Shown piece after piece: positions 43,727 through 52,449 of a DNA stretch of 64,000 nucleotides. Made by a program: the position numbers and the translations under genes. Location of the stretch: positions 1-64,000 of the forward strand of contig CAVWAK010000024.1 in assembly GCA_963752745.1 (NCBI GenBank). Direction: 5' to 3'. The notes beneath the pieces are model-generated. The model ran no database searches and had not been told where the DNA came from. It saw only the letters and a program-made list of their open reading frames with translations. This stretch comes from Thiogranum sp963752745. Lineage in GTDB: Bacteria; Pseudomonadota; Gammaproteobacteria; DSM-19610. How positions within the stretch are numbered: position 1 is the first letter of the stretch; every line of letters starts with the position of its first letter.

Positions 43727-44632
43727 ATGACGATTGATCAATTAAACGAAGATTACGCCATCGAAGGGCAGCTGGAATTCGTGGCAGGCAAGGGCGGTTT
43801 TCCACTGGCGAGGATCGACAATGGCAAGGCCCGTGCACTGGTCTCTGTCTATGCCGGCCAGGTGCTTTCGTTTCAGCCTGCGGATCAATCGGATGACCTG
43901 CTATTCCTTGGCGACGAGGCATATTACCAGGCGGGTAAGGCCATCAAAGGGGGGATCCCTGTCTGCTGGCCCTGGTTCGGAGCCGATCCTGAAGGCGGCG
44001 GGCGGGCGGCACACGGGTTTGTGCGCAACCGGTCCTGGATGGTTCGCGCATCCGAAACTCTCGCTGATAGCGATACCCGAATTACTCTGGGGCTGGTGGA
44101 CAATGACGAAACGCGTGGCATCTGGCCTTTTGCTTTTGATCTTTCACTGGAGGTGACTGTTGGAAACGGGCTCAAGGTAGAACTCGTTAGCGGTAATACC
44201 GGCGACCAGCCGTTTACCCTTACACAGGCATTGCACAGTTATTTCAATGTGGGTGCGATCGGGCAGGTACAGGTACTTGGCCTGGAAAATACCGACTACC
44301 TTGATAAGGCCGGGGACGGCAGCCGCAAAACCCAGTCCGGGCCGATTCGGTTCGACCAGGAGATCGATCGTATTTACCTGGATGTTCAACCCGGGTTGGT
44401 TATCGAGGACGCGGTTCTTGGCCGTCGTATCAGAATTACCTCCACAGGCAGTCATACCGCCGTGGTATGGAATCCATGGGCGGATATCTCGGCGAGTATG
44501 GGAGACCTCAAGGACGACGATTATCAGCATTTTGTTTGCGTTGAAACTGCGAACGCGGCCACCGATAGCGTCGAGGTCAAGCCGGGCGGGGAGTACCGCA
44601 TGGGTGCGGATTACCGCATGGAACGACTTTGA
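43727..44632 (+). CDS. D-hexose-6-phosphate mutarotase (YeaD-like)
   Basis: A galactose-mutarotase-fold epimerase of 301 residues that interconverts anomers of hexose 6-phosphates. Characteristic stretches are GGIPVCWPWFGADPEGGGRA with AHGFVRNRSWMV (catalytic His region), FTLTQALHSYFNVGAIGQVQ with the second His, DRIYLDVQPG and VVWNPWADISASMGDLKDDD. The C-terminal FVCVETANA contains the catalytic Glu. No signal peptide, so it is cytoplasmic. It is monocistronic. Confidence 0.9.
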   Translation: MTIDQLNEDYAIEGQLEFVAGKGGFPLARIDNGKARALVSVYAGQVLSFQPADQSDDLLFLGDEAYYQAGKAIKGGIPVCWPWFGADPEGGGRAAHGFVRNRSWMVRASETLADSDTRITLGLVDNDETRGIWPFAFDLSLEVTVGNGLKVELVSGNTGDQPFTLTQALHSYFNVGAIGQVQVLGLENTDYLDKAGDGSRKTQSGPIRFDQEIDRIYLDVQPGLVIEDAVLGRRIRITSTGSHTAVVWNPWADISASMGDLKDDDYQHFVCVETANAATDSVEVKPGGEYRMGADYRMERL

Positions 44633-44765
44633 ATCGACCTCTTTGATCTCTTTTGCGCGCACCAATTCAACGCATTTACAGGGCGTGTCGCACTAAGCTG
44701 ATGCAGCTGCCTCCTGCCGAAGCACGACCGGAATCGGGGGTGTTCTGTTCCCGGTGATGCCGGTT

Positions 44766-45272
44766 TTACTCGAAAACAGCCATGGCGATACGTGCCATTT
44801 GCGGAAGCTGGTAAAGGCCGAGACCGATGACGACAAAGGTGACCAGCATAGTCACTCCGCCGAAAACGTTTATCAGGACATTGGCCCTGCCGTCTTTATT
44901 TGCCATGGCGCGGGCAATCCCTGGCATGGTCACCACGCCTTTCAAGGTATCTCCCCGGTATACCAGGAGCCGCCGGCACTGATTGAAATGCATTGTTTTT
45001 ATGGCATTTTCACAGGAAATATCTTCGTGTACAGAGATCAACTTACGGCTGCATACCTCACTTAGGGTGACTGCTTTCGGGTCTTTTCCAGGACCGACCA
45101 CTCGCTTGACCAGGTCCTTCTCCGTGAATAACCCGATCACTTTGCCCTGCCTGGTTACCAGTACTGACTCGAGATCCTTATCCGCCATAAACGCTGTGGC
45201 GGCTTGTATATCAACCGTATCTTCCAGGGTTTCAACTGAAGTGTGAATCAGCTTGTTGATTCGGCAGACCAT
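44766..45272 (-). CDS. CBS domain protein with a C-terminal membrane helix
   Basis: A 168-residue protein with two CBS motifs (SVLVTRQGKVIGLFTEKDLV and CRRLLVYRGDTLKGVVTMPG) followed by a single hydrophobic helix (VLINVFGGVTMLVTFVVIGL) near the C-terminus, which would tether the sensor to the inner membrane. GGAGGAGC lies just before the ATG at 45272. Adenine-nucleotide binding is inferred from the family. Its regulatory target is not indicated. Confidence 0.8.
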   Translation of the reverse strand: MVCRINKLIHTSVETLEDTVDIQAATAFMADKDLESVLVTRQGKVIGLFTEKDLVKRVVGPGKDPKAVTLSEVCSRKLISVHEDISCENAIKTMHFNQCRRLLVYRGDTLKGVVTMPGIARAMANKDGRANVLINVFGGVTMLVTFVVIGLGLYQLPQMARIAMAVFE

Positions 45273-45396
45273 GGCGCTCCTCCATTTTTACGCTAGCAGT
45301 GCAATAATCGATCCAGCATCTGACAAGTGTTAAGCAGAACAAATATTGGTTTCCTATAGAATGGTGTCCGCCAAATTATCGAAAAGGGAATCAATC

Positions 45397-46491
45397 ATGT
45401 CAGCGAATAAGCCACCGACCGGTCACCTCTTCACATCACTTGCGCTGGGTGACCTGAACTTGCCGAACGGCATTGTGATGGCGCCACTGACCCGTAACCG
45501 CGCCGGGGAGGGCAATGTGCCTACCGCCCTGAATGTTCAGTACTACAAACAGCGGGCAAGCGCCGGATTAATTATCACCGAGGCCAGTCAGATCTCGCCG
45601 CAGGGCATCGGTTATCCGGCAACACCGGGCATCCACAGCGATGAGCAAGTGGCAGGCTGGCGGCAGGTGACTGACGCAGTGCATGCCGAAGGTGGGCGTA
45701 TCTTCATGCAACTCTGGCATGTAGGGCGTATATCACACTCTTCGATGCAGCCTGGAAATGCCCGGCCGGTCGCCCCCTCGGCCATCCGTCCGCAAGGGGA
45801 AGCAGTGACCTATGAGGGCATGCAGCCCTTCGAGACACCCCGCGCCTTAACACTCGAGGAAATTCCCGGAGTAATTGCTGATTATGTAGTCGCTGCACAG
45901 CGCGCCAGGGATGCAGGGTTTGACGGGATAGAGATCCATTCCGCCAATGGTTATTTGCTGGATGAGTTTTTACGCGATGGCACCAATACCCGTTCCGATG
46001 CCTATGGTGGCAGTGCTGAAAACCGCATGCGACTGCTGGATGAAGTCGTTTCAGCAGTCAGTGCGGTTTGGCCGGCCAACCGAATCGGTGTGCGTTTGTC
46101 ACCTGAGAACCAGTTCAATGACATTCGGGATTCACAACCGCAGGCTACGTTCAATGCTGTCGCCGATATGTTGCGCAGTCATCAGTTGGCTTACCTGCAT
46201 GTGGTGGAAGGCGACATGCTGGGCGGCGAGCGGCTAGTGGATTATACGGAGCTGAAGCGTCACTTTGACGGCCTCTACATGGCCAACAATGGCTACACAC
46301 AGACCGTTGCCGAGCAGACCCTGCAACAGGGTGATGCCGACATGGTGGCCTTCGGCAGGCTGTTTATCGCCAACCCGGATTTGCCGGAGCGTTTAGCGCA
46401 AGGTGCAGAGCTTAACGAACCTGATCCAGAGACCTTCTATGGTGGTGATGCAGCGGGTTACACGGACTACCCGACGTTGGAGCAGGCGTAG
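45397..46491 (+). CDS. nemA: old yellow enzyme family ene-reductase (NemA-like)
   Basis: An FMN-dependent alkene reductase of 364 residues from the ATG at 45397. It begins LFTSLALGDLNLPNGIVMAP with LTRNRA, has the substrate-binding LWHVGRISH, DGIEIHSANGYLLDEFLRDG and NTRSDAYGGSAENRM, and the flavin-site segments VVEGDMLGG and MVAFGRLFIANPDLPERLAQ. The length and the WHVGR block match NemA, which reduces N-ethylmaleimide, nitrate esters and similar electrophiles. No nemR or gloA gene is adjacent. Confidence 0.93.
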   Translation: MSANKPPTGHLFTSLALGDLNLPNGIVMAPLTRNRAGEGNVPTALNVQYYKQRASAGLIITEASQISPQGIGYPATPGIHSDEQVAGWRQVTDAVHAEGGRIFMQLWHVGRISHSSMQPGNARPVAPSAIRPQGEAVTYEGMQPFETPRALTLEEIPGVIADYVVAAQRARDAGFDGIEIHSANGYLLDEFLRDGTNTRSDAYGGSAENRMRLLDEVVSAVSAVWPANRIGVRLSPENQFNDIRDSQPQATFNAVADMLRSHQLAYLHVVEGDMLGGERLVDYTELKRHFDGLYMANNGYTQTVAEQTLQQGDADMVAFGRLFIANPDLPERLAQGAELNEPDPETFYGGDAAGYTDYPTLEQA

Positions 46492-46521
46492 AAATTCAGG
46501 CCTGGGCCTCTTTTTAATTTC

Positions 46522-46559
46522 TTTACCAAATCTTTACATTCACTTTACGCTGATTTTAT
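46522..46559 (+). promoter_or_regulatory. four 11-bp-phased TTTAC direct repeats (OmpR-family operator)
   Basis: TTTAC occurs at 46522, 46533 and 46544, with TTTAT at 46555, each exactly 11 bp apart. Tandem half-sites at 11-bp (one helical turn) phase are the usual target of OmpR/PhoB-type regulators. The array lies 75 bp upstream of the spondin gene, whose neighbour encodes such a regulator. Confidence 0.7.
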
Positions 46560-46634
46560 TCAGCATCGTTACAGTGCGACCTCCTGATTTATTTTGTTTT
46601 TAATAAAGGGGTTTACCCCTAGGAGGTTATACCA

Positions 46635-47306
46635 ATGAATAACGGATGGAGGGAAATTACTGCAGCAGTCCTGTCCGGGGCACTATTTTTCACGAGTCAT
46701 GCGATGGCATCGGGCGGACGAGATGCGTACGAAGTGACAATCACTAATCTTACCCAGGGTGAAATCTTCACGCCGATCATGGTGGCAACGCATCCGCGTG
46801 GAGTGAAGCTCTTTGAACTGGGAGATTCTGCAAGCACCCAGCTGGCGACGATGGCGGAAAGCGGCAACACTGGCCCGCTCAGTGATTATCTGCTGGGCGA
46901 GGGGGCACTTGATGTTGCGACAGCAGACGACGTGCTGCCGCCCGGAGGGTCTGTCACCTTGACCGTTGATACATCGGGGCGTAACCGATACGTCAGCGTA
47001 GCCTCCATGCTGGTGCCCAGCAATGATGCCTTCTTCGCTGTCAACGGCGTGAAGGGGCCGCGTGGCCACAGGGCCAGTACTGTGTTTTCACCCGTTTATG
47101 ATGCCGGTAGCGAGACCAATGATGAGCTTTGTATCAGCATTCCTGGCCCTCCGTTCATCTGCGCTGGCGAAGGATTCAATGTGGCGGACGGTGAAGGCTA
47201 TGTGTATATCCACCCCGGTATCCATGGAGTGGGCGATCTGATCGCGGCGAACCACGACTGGCGCAACCCGGCGGCAAAAATCACTATACGGTTTATCAGA
47301 AACTAA
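46635..47306 (+). CDS. secreted spondin_N domain protein
   Basis: A 223-residue protein with a signal peptide (ITAAVLSGALFFTSHAMA) and a spondin_N domain: YEVTITNLTQGEIFTPIMVA, FELGDSASTQLATMAESGNT and VSVASMLVPSNDAFFAVNG. A two-Cys loop (LCISIPGPPFICAG) follows, then GEGYVYIHPGIHGVGDL and the final strand KITIRFIRN. Bacterial homologues are exported and often sit beside a two-component system, as here. AGGAGG stands 9 bp before the ATG. Function unknown, with an extracellular or periplasmic role inferred. Confidence 0.88.
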   Translation: MNNGWREITAAVLSGALFFTSHAMASGGRDAYEVTITNLTQGEIFTPIMVATHPRGVKLFELGDSASTQLATMAESGNTGPLSDYLLGEGALDVATADDVLPPGGSVTLTVDTSGRNRYVSVASMLVPSNDAFFAVNGVKGPRGHRASTVFSPVYDAGSETNDELCISIPGPPFICAGEGFNVADGEGYVYIHPGIHGVGDLIAANHDWRNPAAKITIRFIRN

Positions 47307-47491
47307 ACCCGGATTCGACCGGGCCGGTGAATCCTGTTCATTAGGTGGACAAAGGGTCGCCGGTTCCGGCCGTCACCTGCACGTGATTTGTTGTGATCCG
47401 GAAAACCGGGAACAAAGCCCTGAAAATTCTGTCCATCTTTACCAGGCGGAGCCTGAGCCTGTTACAGGCTTTAAAAAAACAAGGGGGGCGT

Positions 47492-48202
47492 ATGGCAGGC
47501 TTTAAGTCGGTGGGTCGTATTCTGGTCGTCGAAGACGATGAAAACATTGCCACATTGTTGCAGAAGTATCTCATCCGGGATGGTTTCGATGTGGAAATGG
47601 CTCACGATGGCATGAGCGCGTTAAAAAGTGTACAGCAGATTCCCCCGGCGCTGGTGATCCTCGATCTGATGCTGCCTGTGCTGGATGGCTGGGACGTATG
47701 CAGGCGTATCCGGGAAGATTCGGAAGTACCCATCCTGATGCTCACCGCGCTGGAACAGGAAGCCGACCGTATCCGCGGTTTTTCCCTCGGGGCCGATGAT
47801 TATGTCATTAAACCCTTCAGCCCAAGGGAAGTTGTGGAACGCGTCAAGGCGATTCTGCGACGCACGAAACTCACGCAAGATACCTCGAACAAATGGCTAT
47901 CGTGTGGAGACCTGTCCCTCGAGCCTGACAAGTACCGGGTACACATCAACGACCGGGAAGTGCCGCTTACAGCCTCTGAGTACACGTTGCTTTATACGCT
48001 CATGCAACGACCCGGGCGTGTTTTCAGCCGCGACGAGCTTATTACCAGGCTCAGGTCTCGCGGCGAAGTGGTGGGTGACCGGGTTATCGATGTGCATATA
48101 GGTCATCTGCGGCAGAAAATCGAAACAGAACCGGCCCGGCCGGCTTATATACTTACTATGCGTGGCATAGGGTATCACTTTACCGAGCATAACCGGGTGT
48201 AG
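47492..48202 (+). CDS. OmpR family response regulator
   Basis: A 236-residue two-domain regulator from the ATG at 47492; the frame is open to 47393. The receiver has RILVVEDDENIATLLQKYLI with the acidic pair, the phosphoacceptor Asp in LVILDLMLPVLDGWDV near residue 57, MLTALEQEADRIRGFSLGAD and the Lys in DDYVIKPFSPREV. The winged-helix output domain includes PLTASEYTLLYTLMQRPGRV, FSRDELITRL and VIDVHIGHLRQKI. It precedes its kinase by 7 bp. It probably controls the spondin gene through the phased repeats at 46522. Confidence 0.92.
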   Translation: MAGFKSVGRILVVEDDENIATLLQKYLIRDGFDVEMAHDGMSALKSVQQIPPALVILDLMLPVLDGWDVCRRIREDSEVPILMLTALEQEADRIRGFSLGADDYVIKPFSPREVVERVKAILRRTKLTQDTSNKWLSCGDLSLEPDKYRVHINDREVPLTASEYTLLYTLMQRPGRVFSRDELITRLRSRGEVVGDRVIDVHIGHLRQKIETEPARPAYILTMRGIGYHFTEHNRV

Positions 48203-48209
48203 CTCCGTA

Positions 48210-49295
48210 GTGAAACAGCCTCTCATCTTTAAACTGCTGGCGATTAACGCCGTGGTTATCTTTATTGTGATTTTATTCGTCTGGCTGGCGGTCGATTACC
48301 TGGCGGCGGATTACTTTGGCGTGCTGATGGAGAACTACCATATCTCGCCAACTGAAAGCCACGCGATGTTTGTCAGCTCCATTCACCGCTACCTTGTTGG
48401 AGCCAGTATTCTTGCCGTGCTGGTGGCTATCGGGCTGAGCTTCCTGCTGACTCGCCGGGTGTTGCGGCCGCTATCGGATATAAGTGCGGTGATCAGAAAA
48501 CTGGCTGCGGGCGATTACAGCGCCCGGGTGCCAGACTGCGCCAACGATGAAGTAGGGCGTCTGGGCGCAACTTTCAATCAGATGACAGATAACCTGCAAC
48601 AGGTGGAAGAATTACGGCATAGCATGGTCGTAGATGTCGCACATGAACTGCGCACACCATTGACCAACATCCGTGGCTACCTGGAAGCCCTGCAGGATGG
48701 GGTGGTACCGGCCTCGGACAAAACCTTTACGCTGTTGCACAAAGAGGTATTCCGGCTCATTCATTTGGTAGAAGACCTGCAACGCCTCGCCAGGGCCGAT
48801 GCAGCAAAGGGCTATCTGGTATTGCAGGAAGTCAGGGTGGCGGAAATACTGGATCAGATTGCCGCGCTGTATACGCCGCGGGTCCTCAAAAAGCAGATCA
48901 CGCTTGAGCAACATATTGCCGACGATGGGCAGCGGGTAATCGCCGATCCGGACAAGTTGCTGCAGATTCTAAGCAACCTGGTGCAAAATGCCTGTCAGTA
49001 TGCGCCGCAGCAGGGCCGCGTGCAGATCACAGCACAGCACGCCAACAGGCAAACCTGTATCAGCGTGGAAAACAATGGTGAACCCATCCCGGAAAAGGAT
49101 CTGCCACTGTTGTTCGAACGCTTTTATCGTCCGGACCGGTCTCGCTCCAGAGACAGTGGCGGTGCAGGTATAGGGCTGGCTATCGTCAGGCAACTGGTCG
49201 AGGCCCACCACGGAAAGGTCGGGGTTGAAAATATAGCAGATGGTGTGCGGGTATGGTTCACGTTGCCTGAGCCTGAAGAGACTGTACAGATCTAG
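48210..49295 (+). CDS. sensor histidine kinase (BaeS-like)
   Basis: A 361-residue kinase with a GTG start. Two membrane helices (LAINAVVIFIVILFVWLAVD and YLVGASILAVLVAIGLSFLL) flank a periplasmic loop of only about 30 residues. A HAMP domain (LRPLSDISAVIRKLAAGDYS) leads to HisKA with the phospho-His in MVVDVAHELRTPLTNIRG near residue 143. The HATPase has the N box LLQILSNLVQNACQYAPQ, LPLLFERFYRPDRSRSRDSG and GGAGIGLAIVRQLVEAHHGK. It pairs with the response regulator upstream. The small sensor loop suggests membrane-proximal sensing. Confidence 0.92.
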   Translation: MKQPLIFKLLAINAVVIFIVILFVWLAVDYLAADYFGVLMENYHISPTESHAMFVSSIHRYLVGASILAVLVAIGLSFLLTRRVLRPLSDISAVIRKLAAGDYSARVPDCANDEVGRLGATFNQMTDNLQQVEELRHSMVVDVAHELRTPLTNIRGYLEALQDGVVPASDKTFTLLHKEVFRLIHLVEDLQRLARADAAKGYLVLQEVRVAEILDQIAALYTPRVLKKQITLEQHIADDGQRVIADPDKLLQILSNLVQNACQYAPQQGRVQITAQHANRQTCISVENNGEPIPEKDLPLLFERFYRPDRSRSRDSGGAGIGLAIVRQLVEAHHGKVGVENIADGVRVWFTLPEPEETVQI

Positions 49296-49411
49296 ATCTT
49301 TTCCCGGAATTGTAGACTGAGTATTTTCACGATACTTCGCTTGTCTACTGGCCAGTTAATGGCAGCAGCCGAGGTTTGTTGCCAGCCCCGGGTCTCCCTG
49401 CGATCAGCCGT

Positions 49412-49428
49412 GTTCTCAAAATGAGAAC
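49412..49428. promoter_or_regulatory. 17-bp palindrome upstream of the CHASE2 kinase gene
   Basis: GTTCTCA, AAA, TGAGAAC form a perfect 7-3-7 inverted repeat in the 254-bp gap before the CHASE2 kinase gene. It looks like a dimeric regulator site. A TTGGCATTC sequence 25 bp downstream is only partly like a sigma-54 -24 element. Confidence 0.45.
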
Positions 49429-49549
49429 CAGTTCAAATTTCCTGGTCCGTCTTTTGGCATTCTGCTGTCAATACCAACAGCTTGCGTAGATCAGACCGAT
49501 AGGTCTCTTTAGACAGGAGCACTGTCGGGGCTACTCTCAAGGTACGCTG

Positions 49550-52033
49550 ATGCAACTCAAATACTACCGTTTCGGCGTCATCCTGGCTGCGAGTGCAGTT
49601 TTGCTTGCCAGTTTTACGCCGACAGGGCAGAGGCTGGAAGGGATGTTGTTGCACCTCGGCGCCCGGCTTATGCCAGAACGGGCTCAGGACAGTGCCGTTG
49701 CGGTCGTGGCAATCGATGACAAAACGATCGAGGCGCAGGGTGACTGGCCCTGGTCGCGTGACCGTCTTGCCGGGGTTGTCGATCGTCTCTCACATTTCAG
49801 GCCGACAACAATCGGTTTTATGTTGCCGCTGAGCGAAGCAGAGACGGCTAGCGGTGTCGCAGCAATGAAACAGGATATTGAGACACTGGATCCTGCCCTG
49901 CAGGAAACCGCCGGTAAATGGCTTGCACAGCTTGATACCGATGCTCAGTTTGCACATTCGCTGCAGTCGGCCGGTAACGTGGTGCTGGCCGCTTCCTACG
50001 AAGTTAGTAGAGATTCTGACCCGCCGTCTCAGCAACTGAAGGTGTTCGAATTGAAGACCGGGAATGAAACGCTGCCCTGGTATCAGAGAGTAGTACGGAC
50101 ACTGCAATCGGCGACGACCTTGTCAAACTATCAACTCGCGCCACCCTTGCCGCTGTTTCTGCACCAGGCTTCAGGCGTCGGGTTCAGTCCCGCATACGAC
50201 CGCGGACAATGGGTGCATGGTCATTCGTTGGCTGTTGATGTAGATGGTCGCTATTTTCCGGGCTTTGAGCTTTCATTATGGGCTGCGCAACATGGTGGCG
50301 ATGCCACAGACATTACGCTATTGCCGGGTCAGGCATTGCGGACCGCAAAGGATGAACAAATCGGCGCGGTTGATCTTGGCTGGTACCCACCTCCGGCGAT
50401 TGCGCCGCCGGTCTATTCATTGAGTGAAATCATGCACTCGGATACGTTGGCGCGAGAGCTGCGCAATAAAACGGTATTGCTGGGATTGACAGCAACTGGC
50501 CAGGCGCCGGTACTAACCGGTCCGGGAGGCTACAGCTATACACCGGTGACCTGGTCCGGCCAGGTGCTGGCCGGCATGTTTGCCAGTAACAGTGTCACCA
50601 TGCCGCCGTGGTTCTACGCTGCCCAACGTCTGCTGGTGGTTATGGTTGCGCTGTATCTTGTGTTGATCCCTGTGACCTGGCATGGCACACGTGGATTAAT
50701 CGCATCGCTGGCGCTTTCGGCAATCATTGTCAACGCGGGACTGGGCACTCTGATGGTGAAAAACCTGTGGTTGCCCGTCATCATGCCAGTGATGTTTCTG
50801 CTGGCTGCCCAGCTGGTGCTGATGATTTCCTGGCACCGGCGCAAGGGATTGACGTCTACCCGCCAGGCACTGCTGGATACACGTGTGGCACTGGCAACCC
50901 ATCTGCAATCGCAGGGGCAACTGGACCAGGCGATGGATCAGTATCTTCAGTGCCTGCCTGACCAGTCAGTGCTACAGCCACTTTACGATCTCGGTCTGGA
51001 GTATGAACGCCGTAGACAGGTGGGTAAGGCACAGAACATTTATGAACAACTGACGGGATGCACGAAGGGATTTCGGGATGCCAGGCAGCGTAGCACCCGG
51101 TTGGCTACATTGTCTGACCGGTTTCCAAGCGCTGCTTCCTCCAGTCCTGCGCAAACGCTGGTACTCGATGCTCCGGTCATGGAGCGGCCTGTACTGGGAC
51201 GTTACCGCGTGGAACGCGAGCTGGGGCACGGCGCAATGGGTACCGTTTATCTCGCCGTAGATCCTACCATCGGCCGCGAAGTGGCCATAAAAACGCTGCC
51301 GTTACTGCAGGAATGTGAAGGTGCGGAGCAGGCGGCCGTCGCTGAGCGATTCTTCAAAGAGGCGGAAGCGGTGGGGCGGCTCGACCATCCCAACATCGTC
51401 ACCGTTTACGACGCTGGCAAAGAGCACGATCTGGCCTACATCGCCATGGACTATGTGCCTGGTGTCAGTCTCGATTCCCATATCGGAAAACCGGATCTGT
51501 TACCTGTCTGGGAAGTCCTGGAAATCGCGGCGCAGGTTGCGGAGGCGCTGGATTATGCTCACAAGCGTAACGTCGTGCACCGGGACATCAAGCCCGGAAA
51601 CATTATGTACGACCGTGACAGCGGTTTGGCCAAGATCACTGACTTCGGTGTTGCCCGGCTGCTCGATACCAGCCGAACGCGGACTGGCACGATACTGGGC
51701 TCGCCTTCCTACATGTCACCCGAACAGGTTGCGGGCAAGAAGACCGATGGTCGATCAGACCTTTTTTCCCTGGGGGTGACACTTTATCAATTACTAAGCG
51801 GCAGCCTGCCATTTAAAGGTGATTCGGTAGCGACGCTGATGTACCAGATCGCCAACCAGAAGACGCCTCCGGTACGCAAAGTGCGCTCCAGTCTTCCGGT
51901 CAGCGTCAGCCGCCTGATCAATAAATCATTACAAAAGAATCCGGCCAGCCGCTTCGAAAGTGGCGAAGCGATGGCGAAGGCCATTCGCAAGTGCCGTGCG
52001 CAATTCAGGGGTGGCCGTAGAAAAACGGCCTGA
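49550..52033 (+). CDS. CHASE2-sensor serine/threonine protein kinase
   Basis: An 827-residue receptor kinase. The CHASE2 domain spans about residues 25-340 outside the membrane (VAVVAIDDKTIEAQGDWPWS; NKTVLLGLTATGQ). Hydrophobic helices between about 355 and 440 follow, including LLVVMVALYLVLIPVTW and PVIMPVMFLLAAQLVLMISW. A TPR-like helical region then precedes the Hanks-type kinase from about residue 545: GRYRVERELGHGAMGTVYLA, REVAIKTL (Lys), HRDIKPGNIMYD (HRD) and ITDFGVARLLD (DFG), then GSPSYMSPEQVAGKKTDGRS. All catalytic residues are present. The FHA gene follows by 25 bp and is a likely phosphothreonine-reading partner. Confidence 0.93.
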   Translation: MQLKYYRFGVILAASAVLLASFTPTGQRLEGMLLHLGARLMPERAQDSAVAVVAIDDKTIEAQGDWPWSRDRLAGVVDRLSHFRPTTIGFMLPLSEAETASGVAAMKQDIETLDPALQETAGKWLAQLDTDAQFAHSLQSAGNVVLAASYEVSRDSDPPSQQLKVFELKTGNETLPWYQRVVRTLQSATTLSNYQLAPPLPLFLHQASGVGFSPAYDRGQWVHGHSLAVDVDGRYFPGFELSLWAAQHGGDATDITLLPGQALRTAKDEQIGAVDLGWYPPPAIAPPVYSLSEIMHSDTLARELRNKTVLLGLTATGQAPVLTGPGGYSYTPVTWSGQVLAGMFASNSVTMPPWFYAAQRLLVVMVALYLVLIPVTWHGTRGLIASLALSAIIVNAGLGTLMVKNLWLPVIMPVMFLLAAQLVLMISWHRRKGLTSTRQALLDTRVALATHLQSQGQLDQAMDQYLQCLPDQSVLQPLYDLGLEYERRRQVGKAQNIYEQLTGCTKGFRDARQRSTRLATLSDRFPSAASSSPAQTLVLDAPVMERPVLGRYRVERELGHGAMGTVYLAVDPTIGREVAIKTLPLLQECEGAEQAAVAERFFKEAEAVGRLDHPNIVTVYDAGKEHDLAYIAMDYVPGVSLDSHIGKPDLLPVWEVLEIAAQVAEALDYAHKRNVVHRDIKPGNIMYDRDSGLAKITDFGVARLLDTSRTRTGTILGSPSYMSPEQVAGKKTDGRSDLFSLGVTLYQLLSGSLPFKGDSVATLMYQIANQKTPPVRKVRSSLPVSVSRLINKSLQKNPASRFESGEAMAKAIRKCRAQFRGGRRKTA

Positions 52034-52058
52034 TTAATGTCACCAGGAGTCTGAAGCT

Positions 52059-52409
52059 ATGTATAAACTACTTGAAATTGTCGACGGTAACGTCATCCGG
52101 GAGCACACCCTGGTCGAAGGGGTGCTGCATATCGGTCGTAACCCGGGTAACGAATTCCAGCCTGATGACGCCAGTGTCAGTGGCAATCATGCAGCAATAA
52201 CCGTGACACCCAGTCCTTACATGGATGATGTGATGGATATCAGGATAGAGGATCTCGACAGTACCAACGGCACACTGATAAATGGAACCGTTGTGAAAAA
52301 ACAGTTGCTGAAACACGGTGACATGCTCGCCCTTGGGGCATTGACGCTGAAATTCATCGACGAGAATGCCCTGGCCCTCGATGGCACCCGTATATTATTG
52401 ACCGAGTAA
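52059..52409 (+). CDS. FHA domain protein
   Basis: A 116-residue protein made of one FHA domain: LVEGVLHIGRNPGNEFQPDD, then ASVSGNHAAI, the core DLDSTNGTLINGTVV and HGDMLALGALTLKFI. The conserved GR, SxxH and NG residues that bind phosphothreonine are all present. It is in an operon with the CHASE2 kinase, so it probably reads that kinase's phosphorylation. No membrane or signal sequence. CCAGGAGTC provides a ribosome-binding site. Confidence 0.9.
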   Translation: MYKLLEIVDGNVIREHTLVEGVLHIGRNPGNEFQPDDASVSGNHAAITVTPSPYMDDVMDIRIEDLDSTNGTLINGTVVKKQLLKHGDMLALGALTLKFIDENALALDGTRILLTE

Positions 52410-52449
52410 TATGAAGCGTGCACAGGGTGTCATCTTTGGGGAATACCCT

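Noticed and set aside
49445..49475. sigma-54 promoter before the CHASE2 kinase gene
   Set aside because: TTGGCATTC fits the -24 element only partly and no TTGC stands at the correct distance, so the match is too weak to list.
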